NCBI GenBank assembly: GCA_003550275.1
Contig: QXCW01000002.1
Location: 868,001 to 932,000 of the forward strand
Source of the DNA: Flavobacteriaceae bacterium MAR_2010_72
GTDB taxonomy: Bacteria; Bacteroidota; Bacteroidia; Flavobacteriales; Flavobacteriaceae
Direction: 5' to 3'
Length of the DNA: 64,000 bases
Every line of letters begins with the position of its first letter. Position 1 is the stretch's first letter. The position numbers were made by a program, and so were the translations under genes. The notes beneath the pieces are model-generated. The model made no database searches, was not told where the DNA came from, and saw only the letters and a program-made list of their open reading frames with translations. Below are positions 44,753-52,876 of this stretch, piece after piece.

Positions 44753-45829
44753 TTGATAAACTACATCTTAAATAAAGTCTTTTATGCTTTACTTACCTTG
44801 TTTGGTGTAGTTACAGTCATTTTTCTGTTGTTTAATGTGCTTCCTGGAGATCCAGCACAAATGATGATGGGCCAAAATGAAGATAGTGAGCAACTGGCGC
44901 TTATAAAACAAAAATATGGCTTCGATCAGCAACTTTCTACCCAATATGCTTATTATTTAAATGACCTTTCGCCAATTTCATTTCATTCAGAAAATCCATC
45001 TGATTACACCTATTTAAGTGAAGGAAAATATAGTGCCGCTAAACTATTTACCATTTCTAATACCACAACGGTTATGAAGTGGCCTTTTTTGCGTGAATCG
45101 TTTACCAAACAAGGAAAAAATGTATCGCAAGTAATTGCTGAAACCTTGCCGAATACTTTTGTTTTGGCTGTTTCGGCCATTACCATTGCTATTATCATAG
45201 GTGTTTTATTAGGAATAGTTTCTGCCTTGTTTAAGGATCATTGGCTTGATAAAAGCATACAGGTATTTAGTACATTGGGAATGAGTGTGCCGTCATTTTT
45301 TAGTGCGATTTTATTTGCTTGGTTTTTTGGTTTTGTGTTGCATGAATACACTAATTTGGAAATGACCGGGAGCCTTTTTGAGCTTGATGATTTTGGTGAG
45401 AAGGTAGAGATTAAATGGAAAAATTTGATACTTCCAGCCATTGTTTTGGGGATTCGTCCGTTGGCGGTGGTTATTCAGCTTATGCGTAATTCCCTATTGG
45501 AAGTTTTTAACCAAGATTATATACGAACAGCGCGGGCAAAAGGGTTGAACGAGTTTCAAATCATTAGGAAACATGCGGTTAAAAACGCTTTGAATCCTGT
45601 AGTTACTGCCATTTCTGGGTGGTTTGCTTCAATGTTGGCTGGTGCGGTGTTTGTTGAATATATTTTTGGCTGGAATGGTTTAGGAAAAGAAATCGTAAAT
45701 GCATTAAATACTCTGGATTTACCCGTTATTATGGGTTCAGTACTTGTTATAGCTTTGGTTTTCATAATTATCAATATTTTTGTGGACGTTATCTATGCTT
45801 GGTTAGATCCTAAAGTGAAACTACAGTAA
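44753..45829 (+). CDS. orphan ABC transporter permease (DppB/OppB type)
   Basis: A 358-residue membrane protein of the binding-protein-dependent transport permease family. The start MINYILNKVFYALLTLFGVV and PGDP motif are DppB-like; the EAA loop is IRTARAKGLNEFQIIRKHAVKNALNPVVT. An unusual loop (about 65-115) lies before the second helix. No partner permease, ATPase or binding protein is encoded nearby, so partners must be elsewhere. The start is TTG at 44753, 6 nt after the preceding stop. Confidence 0.88.
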   Translation: MINYILNKVFYALLTLFGVVTVIFLLFNVLPGDPAQMMMGQNEDSEQLALIKQKYGFDQQLSTQYAYYLNDLSPISFHSENPSDYTYLSEGKYSAAKLFTISNTTTVMKWPFLRESFTKQGKNVSQVIAETLPNTFVLAVSAITIAIIIGVLLGIVSALFKDHWLDKSIQVFSTLGMSVPSFFSAILFAWFFGFVLHEYTNLEMTGSLFELDDFGEKVEIKWKNLILPAIVLGIRPLAVVIQLMRNSLLEVFNQDYIRTARAKGLNEFQIIRKHAVKNALNPVVTAISGWFASMLAGAVFVEYIFGWNGLGKEIVNALNTLDLPVIMGSVLVIALVFIIINIFVDVIYAWLDPKVKLQ

Positions 45830-45875
45830 GCTATCAATCATTATCTAGACTAGTAAGGTATATGAAAATGGAATT

Positions 45876-46370
45876 ATGAAGTACTTATTTATTATCCCTT
45901 TGTTTTTAGTTACTATTTTAAGTTGTCAAACCGAAGAACCCACTCAATTTTCTGAAGAGGCTTTACAGGACACCTTTATCACTATTAACGATGAAACTAT
46001 TACCTTTGCCAAGATATTAGAAAAGCATAAAGGCAAAACTATTCTAATCGATATCTGGGCGACTTGGTGCCGAGATTGTATTGAAGAAATGCCTCGTGTA
46101 AAGGCCTTGCAACAGGAAGTACCAGATGTAGTTTTTGTATTCTTATCATTAGATAGAAGTACGTCATCTTGGAAAAAAGGAATTAACACCTATAATCTAA
46201 AAGGAGACCATTATTTTATGCAATCTGGTTGGGATGGCCCTTTTGCAGATTTTATTGACCTGGATTGGATATCGAGATATATGGTTGTTGGTCCTGATGG
46301 ACAAATAAAATTGTTCGACGCCATTAAAGCCAACAATATTCATTTAAGAGAACAATTAATAACTAATTAA
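45876..46370 (+). CDS. TlpA-like thioredoxin-fold lipoprotein
   Basis: A 164-residue protein with a lipobox (TILSC, Cys 17) and a thioredoxin domain with IDIWATWCRDCIEEMP, active site Cys65-Cys68 (CRDC). The cis-Pro region is near SRYMVVGPDGQI. It probably reduces disulfides in the periplasm. In the run between the permease and tpiA genes, same strand. Confidence 0.9.
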   Translation: MKYLFIIPLFLVTILSCQTEEPTQFSEEALQDTFITINDETITFAKILEKHKGKTILIDIWATWCRDCIEEMPRVKALQQEVPDVVFVFLSLDRSTSSWKKGINTYNLKGDHYFMQSGWDGPFADFIDLDWISRYMVVGPDGQIKLFDAIKANNIHLREQLITN

Positions 46371-46398
46371 CCTGGCCAAATGGCTTAAAAAATATACT

Positions 46399-47148
46399 AT
46401 GAGAAAACAAATTGTCGCTGGAAACTGGAAAATGAATAACGATTTGGCTCAAACCCAAGCGTTGATTAGCGATTTAAAAAAGCAAAACCAAACCTCTGAT
46501 GCCGAAGTGATGATAGCGCCTGCATTCACTAATCTGTGGTCTGCTTTCGAAAGCTTAAGACAGCAACCTATCGAAGTTGTAGCGCAAAATATGCACTTTG
46601 CTTCAAATGGTGCTTACACTGGTGAAGTTTGTGCAGCAATGCTTAAGAGCATAGGTGTTTCTACAGTTATCTTAGGCCATAGTGAGCGCCGCGCTTATTT
46701 TAATGAAACCGATGAATTGTTAGCCAAAAAAGTCGATGCAGCTTTGGCAAATGATATGCGGGTCATATTTTGTTTTGGTGAAGAATTGGCCGATAGAAAG
46801 TCAGGAAATCAAGAACAGGTAGTAAAAAGTCAAATTAAAAATGCTTTATTTCATTTAGAAGCTAGTGCGTTTAAACAAATCATTTTGGCTTATGAACCCG
46901 TTTGGGCCATAGGTACAGGCGAAACAGCTAGTCCAGAGCAGGCACAGGACATGCACGCCTTCATTAGAAAGACATTAAGCGATAAGTGCAGTAGTGCAGT
47001 TGCCGATGGAGTTTCAATTCTCTACGGTGGAAGTGTTAAACCCGATAATGCGAAGGAAATTTTTTCTAAACCTGATGTTGATGGCGGATTGATTGGTGGT
47101 GCTTCATTAAAGGCAGAAGACTTTTTTGCCATTGTGAACGCGTTTTGA
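46399..47148 (+). CDS. tpiA: triose-phosphate isomerase
   Basis: A 249-residue TIM barrel interconverting dihydroxyacetone phosphate and glyceraldehyde-3-phosphate. Lys in AGNWKMN, His in LGHSERR, Glu in LAYEPVWAIGTG and the phosphate loop YGGSVKPDNA are all present. Part of the run toward prmA and clpS. Confidence 0.97.
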   Translation: MRKQIVAGNWKMNNDLAQTQALISDLKKQNQTSDAEVMIAPAFTNLWSAFESLRQQPIEVVAQNMHFASNGAYTGEVCAAMLKSIGVSTVILGHSERRAYFNETDELLAKKVDAALANDMRVIFCFGEELADRKSGNQEQVVKSQIKNALFHLEASAFKQIILAYEPVWAIGTGETASPEQAQDMHAFIRKTLSDKCSSAVADGVSILYGGSVKPDNAKEIFSKPDVDGGLIGGASLKAEDFFAIVNAF

Positions 47149-47180
47149 AGTCTGTTAATCATATTAATTATTAAACTCTA

Positions 47181-48017
47181 ATGTCTAACAATGTTTATCT
47201 CGGCTACTATTTTAAAGTTAGCCCTTTGCAGCCTGCTGTAGAAATTTTAATCGCTGAATTAGGATTTGCTGGTTTCGAAAGTTTTGTAGAAACTGATGAA
47301 GGCGTAACCGCGTACATTCAAAAGGATGAATGGCACGATGCTATTTTGGAGGATATTCAAATATTAGATTCTAAAGAATTTGAGATTACTTACACATTCG
47401 ACGAGATTGAGCAAACCAACTGGAATGAAGAGTGGGAGAAGAACTTTAGTCCGATAGTGGTTGACGATCAATGTTCCGTACGGGCACCGTTCCATAAAAA
47501 ACCGAATACACAGTACGACATTGTTATTGAACCCAAAATGAGTTTTGGTACAGGTCATCATGAAACTACGCATATGATGATTCAACATATCTTAAAAAAT
47601 GATATGACTAATAAATCGGTGTTGGATATGGGTTGCGGTACAGGTATACTAGCTATTCTGGCCGAAATGAAAGGCGCAAAACCCATTGATGCCATTGATT
47701 ATGATAATTGGTGCTACTTGAATAGTTTGGAAAATGTAGAACGCAACAATTGCAAGCATATCACAGTTTTGGAAGGCGATGCGAGCCTCTTGGTTGACAA
47801 GCATTATGATATTATAATTGCCAACATTAACAGAAACATCCTTCTTAATGATATTAAAACCTATGTCAATTGCTTAAATGAAAATGGTATGTTGTTGTTG
47901 AGCGGTTTCTACAAAGATGACATACAAGCTATTGAAGACGAATGTAATACCCATATGTTAAAATTGGTGGAAACTATTGAAAAGAATCATTGGGTTTCCT
48001 TAAAATTTTTAAATTAG
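47181..48017 (+). CDS. prmA: ribosomal protein L11 methyltransferase
   Basis: A 278-residue SAM-dependent methyltransferase of ribosomal protein L11. Motifs: PKMSFGTGHHETTHMMI, the SAM loop VLDMGCGTGILAI, and IIANINRNILL (the NINRNILL variant of PrmA's catalytic loop). N-terminal ~100 residues form the substrate-recognition domain. Located 12 nt upstream of clpS. Confidence 0.93.
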   Translation: MSNNVYLGYYFKVSPLQPAVEILIAELGFAGFESFVETDEGVTAYIQKDEWHDAILEDIQILDSKEFEITYTFDEIEQTNWNEEWEKNFSPIVVDDQCSVRAPFHKKPNTQYDIVIEPKMSFGTGHHETTHMMIQHILKNDMTNKSVLDMGCGTGILAILAEMKGAKPIDAIDYDNWCYLNSLENVERNNCKHITVLEGDASLLVDKHYDIIIANINRNILLNDIKTYVNCLNENGMLLLSGFYKDDIQAIEDECNTHMLKLVETIEKNHWVSLKFLN

Positions 48018-48029
48018 TAAAAAAAAGAC

Positions 48030-48305
48030 ATGAGTACTAGGGAAAAAACGTCAGAAGAAGTCCTATTGGATGAAGACATTTTAAAGCAGAATGAAATTGT
48101 GCTATTCAATGACGATGTCAATACTTTTGATCATGTTATCGATACACTCATTCATGTTTGCGATCACATTCCAGAACAGGCCGAACAATGTGCTATTATT
48201 GTTCATTATAAAGGTAAATGTACGGTGAAAACAGGTGATTATGACGACTTAAAGCCGAGATGTTCTATGCTTCTGGAAGCTGGTTTAAGTGCTGAAATCG
48301 TGTAG
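48030..48305 (+). CDS. clpS: ATP-dependent Clp protease adaptor ClpS
   Basis: A 91-residue ClpS with VLFNDDVNTFDHVIDTL (the NDDxN/H core), EQAEQCAIIVHYKGKC and VKTGDYDDLKPRCSMLLEAGLSAEI. It hands N-degron substrates to ClpA-type chaperones. Last gene of the plus-strand run; the next gene is on the other strand 14 nt away. Confidence 0.95.
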   Translation: MSTREKTSEEVLLDEDILKQNEIVLFNDDVNTFDHVIDTLIHVCDHIPEQAEQCAIIVHYKGKCTVKTGDYDDLKPRCSMLLEAGLSAEIV

Positions 48306-48319
48306 TGTATTTATTTAGT

Positions 48320-49531
48320 TCAATTGATTTCTTTAGGCATACGGAATTTGATGACTACAGAAGAGCTAATGGTAAGCCCACCAATGAGTAATATAGCGTT
48401 TTCAACACCAAATAAGTCAGCAGTAACTCCCGATAAAATTGCGCCAAACGCGTAGCCTAAATCCCTCCAAAGCCTAAATGTTCCGATACATTCAGCTCTT
48501 TGTTTTGAGTTTGTAGCTTGGGCAATAGTTGACAAGAATGTTGGATAAACTAATGCTGTGCCTATACCTAATATTGCTGAAATTGTGGATAAAACATAAA
48601 AATTGTCACTTAAAGAAATAAGAACAATAGCAATTCCTTGAATTAGCATTCCCCAAAACAACATTGCCTTTTTTGAAAAGGAGTCAGACATTTTTCCTGT
48701 GAATAGTTGTCCAATACCCCAAACGGTAGGATAGATAGCTGCAATAATTCCTATATGTTCATTGTTAAATTTTAAAGATAACAGAACAATCGGGAGCAAC
48801 CCCCAGATCATTCCATCGTTCATATTATTTATTACTCCTGCTTGTGTTACTGAACTTAATGTTTTGTTTTTTAAAGTTGTTTCTAAAAACACATTATTAA
48901 GTAAAGGAGTACTATCGTTTTCACTTTCTTTATTAACAAATCCCCTAGTGTCTTTTACCCACAAAGCAGTCATTACAAAACCTATTATAGAAATCAAAAT
49001 ACCAAGGTAAAATGGGTAAGGAGTAATTCCATATTCGCTAGCAATAAAGCCAGTTAAAAATGCTACTAAACCTACTGCCAAATAGCCTGCAAATTCATTC
49101 AGCCCCATGGCAAAGCCACGCTCTTTTTCCCCGACAAGATCAATTTTCATAACTACCGTGCTACTCCATGTTAGCCCTTGATTTATTCCTAATAAAATAT
49201 TGGCAAGGACTACCCAGTTCCAACTTGGTGCATATATTAATATGAAGGGAATTGGAATAGCGATTAACCAGCCAACTAACAATAAGTTCTTTCGCCCAAA
49301 TTTGTTTGCAAGTCGTCCTGTGAAATAGTTAGCACCAGCTTTTGTTAAACCAAAGACTGTAATGAAAGAAAGAATTGCTGTTTTTGAAGTAATTCCAAAT
49401 TCTAATTCGGCTAATTGAGGGAAAATGGTACGCTCCATTCCAATCATACCGCCTACGAAGGCGTTAACAATTGCCAAAAGCGTAAACTGCTTCCAATTTT
49501 CTTTTAGTCCAAGCTTTATGTTATCTGGCAT
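48320..49531 (-). CDS. MFS transporter
   Basis: A 403-residue transporter with about twelve membrane helices and a central charged loop (about 180-210). The signature GRLANKFGRKNLLLVG is the MFS loop between helices 2 and 3. I take the ATG at 49531; starting further upstream would overlap the end of the persulfide dioxygenase gene. It follows that gene by 32 nt, with no -7 element between, so it is probably one unit and may carry a sulfur compound; that link is inference. Confidence 0.85.
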   Translation of the reverse strand: MPDNIKLGLKENWKQFTLLAIVNAFVGGMIGMERTIFPQLAELEFGITSKTAILSFITVFGLTKAGANYFTGRLANKFGRKNLLLVGWLIAIPIPFILIYAPSWNWVVLANILLGINQGLTWSSTVVMKIDLVGEKERGFAMGLNEFAGYLAVGLVAFLTGFIASEYGITPYPFYLGILISIIGFVMTALWVKDTRGFVNKESENDSTPLLNNVFLETTLKNKTLSSVTQAGVINNMNDGMIWGLLPIVLLSLKFNNEHIGIIAAIYPTVWGIGQLFTGKMSDSFSKKAMLFWGMLIQGIAIVLISLSDNFYVLSTISAILGIGTALVYPTFLSTIAQATNSKQRAECIGTFRLWRDLGYAFGAILSGVTADLFGVENAILLIGGLTISSSVVIKFRMPKEIN

Positions 49532-49563
49532 GTTTAGAAGTTTGTCTACTCGTAGCTTGTTTT

Positions 49564-50970
49564 TTATAAAGTAGACGGGCAAACATAATCGGTCATAGGC
49601 AAATCGGTTGTTTTAAGAGCGCCAAAACCGCCAGCAATATCTACCAAGTTGTCAAAACCTCTAGCTTTTAAAATAGAAGCTGCAATTACCGAGCGATAAC
49701 CTCCTGCGCAATGGATGTAGTAGGTTTTATCTTTACTCACATCATTCATATTATCATTGATGTAATCTAATGCAAAATGTTGGGCATTTTCAAGATGCGT
49801 ACTTTTATACTCGCCATCTTTACGAACATCCAATACATTTACTAATTCATTTTTTGCTATTTTGGAAAAGTCTTCGGCTCCAATCGATTCTAAAGTTTCA
49901 ATGTCTCTGCCAGACTTCTTCCAAGCGTCGATACCACCTTTTAAATAGCCCAAGGTATTATCATAACCTACCCGTGATAATCTTGTAACCGTTTCTTTGC
50001 TTTTTCCTTCAGGGACAACTAAAATAATAGGTTGTTTCAAATCGGTAATTAAAGCGCCAACCCATGGTGCAAAAGAACCGTTTAATCCAATAAAAATTGA
50101 ATTAGGAATATGGCCTTTTACAAACTCCTGCTCTGTTCTTACGTCTAAAACCAATGCTTCTTCATGATTGGCCATGGCTTCAAAAGTTTCTGGATCTAAC
50201 GGAATGTTTCCAGTTTGTAAAACCTGTTCAAAAGTTTTATAACCTGTTTTATTCAACATAGCATTTTTTGAAAAATATTGCGGTGGTGGAGCTATACCTG
50301 TTAAGACTTCTTTTACAAACTCTTCCTTGGTCATGTCTTCACGTAAAGCATAATTGGTGCGTTTTTGTTCGCCAATGGTGCCAACTGTTTCTTTGCTCAA
50401 ATTTTTTCCACAGGCAGATCCGGCCCCATGAGCTGGATATACAATAACGTCATCTGCCAAGGTCATGATTTTCGTTCGTAATGAATCATAAAGCATTGCT
50501 GCTAAATCTTCTTTTGTGAGATCAGATTTTATGGCTAAATCAGGTCGTCCTACATCACCTAAAAATAGGGTGTCACCAGAAAATATAGCATGATCTCTAC
50601 CGTTTTCATCAATCAACAAATAAGTTGTTGATTCTAAAGTATGTCCTGGTGTATGTAATACTTTAATAGTAATGTTTCCCAATTGAAAATGCTCGCCATC
50701 ATTGGCACTATGGATGTCGTAAGAGGTAGTAGCTTTAGGCCCGAATACAATAGTTGCACCTGTTTTTTTAGCGAGGTCAATATGTCCTGAAACAAAATCT
50801 GCGTGAAAATGAGTTTCAAAAATATATTTAATTTTTGCGTTTCGTGCATTCGCTTTATCTACATAATTTTGCGTTTCACGTAGCGGATCTATAATGGCAA
50901 CTTCGCCATTTGACTCAATGTAATAAGCACCTTGTGCTAAACAACCCGTATATATTTGTTCAATCTTCAT
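49564..50970 (-). CDS. CstB-like persulfide dioxygenase-rhodanese fusion
   Basis: A 468-residue protein with three domains: a metallo-beta-lactamase fold (1-~240), a rhodanese domain (~270-355) and a second rhodanese domain (~375-455). Iron ligands of the persulfide dioxygenase type are visible: THFHADF (His54, His56, Asp58), TPGH (His110), SGDT (Asp133) and PAHG (His181). The first rhodanese lacks the active Cys (VPEGKSKE), the second has it (HCAGGYRS, Cys421). This matches the layout of Staphylococcus CstB, which oxidises persulfides and moves sulfur to sulfite. Own promoter at 50993; the MFS gene follows. Confidence 0.9.
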   Translation of the reverse strand: MKIEQIYTGCLAQGAYYIESNGEVAIIDPLRETQNYVDKANARNAKIKYIFETHFHADFVSGHIDLAKKTGATIVFGPKATTSYDIHSANDGEHFQLGNITIKVLHTPGHTLESTTYLLIDENGRDHAIFSGDTLFLGDVGRPDLAIKSDLTKEDLAAMLYDSLRTKIMTLADDVIVYPAHGAGSACGKNLSKETVGTIGEQKRTNYALREDMTKEEFVKEVLTGIAPPPQYFSKNAMLNKTGYKTFEQVLQTGNIPLDPETFEAMANHEEALVLDVRTEQEFVKGHIPNSIFIGLNGSFAPWVGALITDLKQPIILVVPEGKSKETVTRLSRVGYDNTLGYLKGGIDAWKKSGRDIETLESIGAEDFSKIAKNELVNVLDVRKDGEYKSTHLENAQHFALDYINDNMNDVSKDKTYYIHCAGGYRSVIAASILKARGFDNLVDIAGGFGALKTTDLPMTDYVCPSTL

Positions 50971-50992
50971 ATGTTATCATTTTTACTACTTC

Positions 50993-51000
50993 AAAGATAC
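50993..51000 (-). promoter_or_regulatory. -7 promoter element (TATCTTTG) of the CstB-like gene
   Basis: CAAAGATA on the plus strand reads TATCTTTG on the minus strand. No TTG -33 is at the expected distance; a Crp-like palindrome is there instead. Confidence 0.65.
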
Positions 51001-51018
51001 TAAACCTTTGTTTTTTAG

Positions 51019-51038
51019 AATGTGACCTTTGTTACATT
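51019..51038 (-). promoter_or_regulatory. Crp/Fnr-like operator upstream of the CstB-like gene
   Basis: AATGTGAC-CTTT-GTTACATT is a 20-nt palindrome with one mismatch between arms. Its core TGTGA-N6-TTACA is close to the Crp consensus. The centre is 35.5 nt from the last base of the -7 element, a class II activator position. A Crp/Fnr-type gene lies 1.9 kb upstream. Confidence 0.6.
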
Positions 51039-51833
51039 TTATAAAGTTAATTCTTTATAAATAATATAGATGGCCATGACAAACACAAAATAACCAAAGC
51101 CTTTTTTTAAGCTTTTATTTGAGATATACTTTGATAATCGGCCTCCTATGATTATCCCAATAATCGTGAGCAATGAGAAGGAGATTAGAAAGAACCAGTC
51201 TATGTCAATAGTATGTAAATCTCCGGTAAAACCAATTAAAGAATTGATGGTTATAATGATTAGTGAAGTGCCTACAGCCTTTTTCATGGGTAAATTTGCC
51301 CAAAGCACTAACGCTGGAACATAAAGAAACCCACCGCCAGCACCAATAATTCCTGTTATAACTCCTATTAAAACTCCCTGTATAAACGTATAGTAATAGG
51401 GTTGCCGTTTATGTTGAATTACATCTTTCTTTTTGTTGTTTATCATTGAAACGGCTGCCAACAACATAACTAATCCAAAGAAAACCATGATTCCTACCTC
51501 TTTGGTGAGGTCGTAATTTTTTATACTAAATAGGACGTCTGGAAGCCCTGGGACTAAAAATCGCCGAGAGAGATAAACAGCTAAAAATGAGGGAAATGAA
51601 AATGCTAGGCCGATTTTTATATCGGCCAAACCCTTACGGTATTTTTGAATGGTCCCAACCAACGATGAAGAACCGACAACAAATAAAGAATAAGCTGTTG
51701 CAACTATTGGGTTATAACCCAGTAAATACACCAAAATAGGCACGGTTAATATGGAACCGCCACCACCAATCAGGCCTAAAACCAATCCAACTACAAATGC
51801 ACCAACATACCCCAAAAGTTGCGTTATTTCCAT
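51039..51833 (-). CDS. TauE/SafE-family sulfite/sulfur anion exporter
   Basis: A 264-residue membrane protein with about eight helices. Two copies of the family's glycine-rich motif are seen: VLGLIGGGGSILTVPILVYL near residue 20 and GVITGIIGAGGGFLYVPALV near 160. TauE/SafE proteins export sulfite, sulfoacetate or related anions. In Staphylococcus a TauE gene belongs to the cst sulfide operon. It starts 1 nt after the stop of the DUF6691-like gene. Confidence 0.9.
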   Translation of the reverse strand: MEITQLLGYVGAFVVGLVLGLIGGGGSILTVPILVYLLGYNPIVATAYSLFVVGSSSLVGTIQKYRKGLADIKIGLAFSFPSFLAVYLSRRFLVPGLPDVLFSIKNYDLTKEVGIMVFFGLVMLLAAVSMINNKKKDVIQHKRQPYYYTFIQGVLIGVITGIIGAGGGFLYVPALVLWANLPMKKAVGTSLIIITINSLIGFTGDLHTIDIDWFFLISFSLLTIIGIIIGGRLSKYISNKSLKKGFGYFVFVMAIYIIYKELTL

Positions 51834-51834
51834 A

Positions 51835-52248
51835 CTAATGAGGGAGCTTGTCTTTTAAAAGTCCGTAGACAAATGTTCCTAAAATTGCTGCAGCAATTAC
51901 AATTAATACGGTAAATGCACCAGTTCCAACCAAAATATACATGGGGCCAGGGCAAGCTCCAGAAAGTGCCCAGCCTAAACCAAATATGGCTCCACCAACT
52001 AGGTAACGCACAAGACCTTTGTCTTTTGCAGGAATATGGATTAATGCGCCTTCAATGGTTTTTAATTTCATTTTTTTTGTAAGGAGTATAAGAAGGATTC
52101 CGGTTGCAACTGCAGTTCCAATTATACCATACATATGAAAGGATTCAAACCTAAACATTTCATAGATGCGATACCAAGAAACGGCTTCTGATTTTACCAA
52201 TACAATTCCGAAGAAAATTCCAACCAATAAAAATTTAAGATACTTCAT
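51835..52248 (-). CDS. YeeE/YedE-like half-transporter (DUF6691 type)
   Basis: A 137-residue membrane protein with four helices. The segment GLGWALSGACPGPMYILVG carries the single conserved Cys of YeeE/YedE transporters, which pass thiosulfate or persulfide sulfur across the membrane. It would be the C-terminal half of a split YeeE, partner to the 185-residue protein upstream. Between that gene (9 nt) and tauE (1 nt) in a tight unit. Confidence 0.85.
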   Translation of the reverse strand: MKYLKFLLVGIFFGIVLVKSEAVSWYRIYEMFRFESFHMYGIIGTAVATGILLILLTKKMKLKTIEGALIHIPAKDKGLVRYLVGGAIFGLGWALSGACPGPMYILVGTGAFTVLIVIAAAILGTFVYGLLKDKLPH

Positions 52249-52257
52249 AATTCAACT

Positions 52258-52815
52258 TTAAAAAATTAATGGAAATAACAAATGAACCATAACCAATCCA
52301 CCGATGAAAAAGCCAACAACTGCTATCAATGAAGGCAACTGCAAATTGCTTAATCCTGTGATAGCATGACCAGAAGTACAACCTCCGGCATATCGAGTGC
52401 CAAAACCAACCAAAAAACCACCAATGATTAAAATTAAGATGCCTTTTAAACTAAAAACGGCATCCCAGCTATAAATTTCTGGAGGCAGTAATGAGGCCCC
52501 AGCATTATTAAATCCAAATTCTTTTAGTTGATCTACTGTTTTAGGATTTAGATCAATTGCCGTGGGATTGGAAAGCATATAATGAGCAATAAATCCGCCA
52601 ATAACGGCGCCAAGAACTACTATAAGATTCCATTTTTGATCTCTCCAACTAAATTTGAAAAATTCCACTTTTTTTCCTGCACCAGCAAGAGCACAAAAGG
52701 TTCGTAAATTTGAGCTCATGCCAAATGTTTTTCCAAAGTAAATAAGTAAAAACATGACTAGTGCGATGAGCGGGCCAGATACATACCATGGCCAAGGTTC
52801 TAAAATGTGATTCAT
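52258..52815 (-). CDS. YeeE/YedE-like sulfur transporter, N-terminal half
   Basis: A 185-residue membrane protein with about five helices. The conserved Cys motif is YAGGCTSGHAITG (about 139-151); FGMSSNLRTFCALAGAGKKV is an earlier family stretch. In E. coli YeeE imports thiosulfate; small split forms in Bacteroidota occur as neighbouring pairs, as here. First gene of the unit that leads to the half-transporter and tauE; a -7 element and a Crp-like site lie upstream. Confidence 0.88.
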   Translation of the reverse strand: MNHILEPWPWYVSGPLIALVMFLLIYFGKTFGMSSNLRTFCALAGAGKKVEFFKFSWRDQKWNLIVVLGAVIGGFIAHYMLSNPTAIDLNPKTVDQLKEFGFNNAGASLLPPEIYSWDAVFSLKGILILIIGGFLVGFGTRYAGGCTSGHAITGLSNLQLPSLIAVVGFFIGGLVMVHLLFPLIF

Positions 52816-52831
52816 GATTTCAGAGTTTATG

Positions 52832-52839
52832 CAAACATA
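52832..52839 (-). promoter_or_regulatory. -7 promoter element (TATGTTTG) of the YeeE-like gene
   Basis: CAAACATA on the plus strand reads TATGTTTG on the minus strand. The inverted repeat AACATAAG-N7-CTTATGTT at 52834-52856 overlaps it. No TTG -33 at the usual distance. Confidence 0.6.
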
Positions 52840-52860
52840 AGATTAAGACTTATGTTATTA

Positions 52861-52876
52861 TGTAATAATTGTTACT
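52861..52876 (-). promoter_or_regulatory. Crp/Fnr-like operator upstream of the YeeE-like gene
   Basis: TGTAA-TAATTG-TTACT is a near palindrome sharing the TGTAA half-site with the operator at 51019-51038. Its centre is 36.5 nt from the last base of the -7 element, 1 nt different from the other site. It overlaps the 3' end of the regulator gene. Confidence 0.5.

Noticed and set aside
49532-49582. Longer N-terminus for the MFS transporter (MPVYFIKN...)
   Set aside because: Would overlap the end of the CstB-like gene by 19 nt and adds a polar extension that MFS proteins lack.
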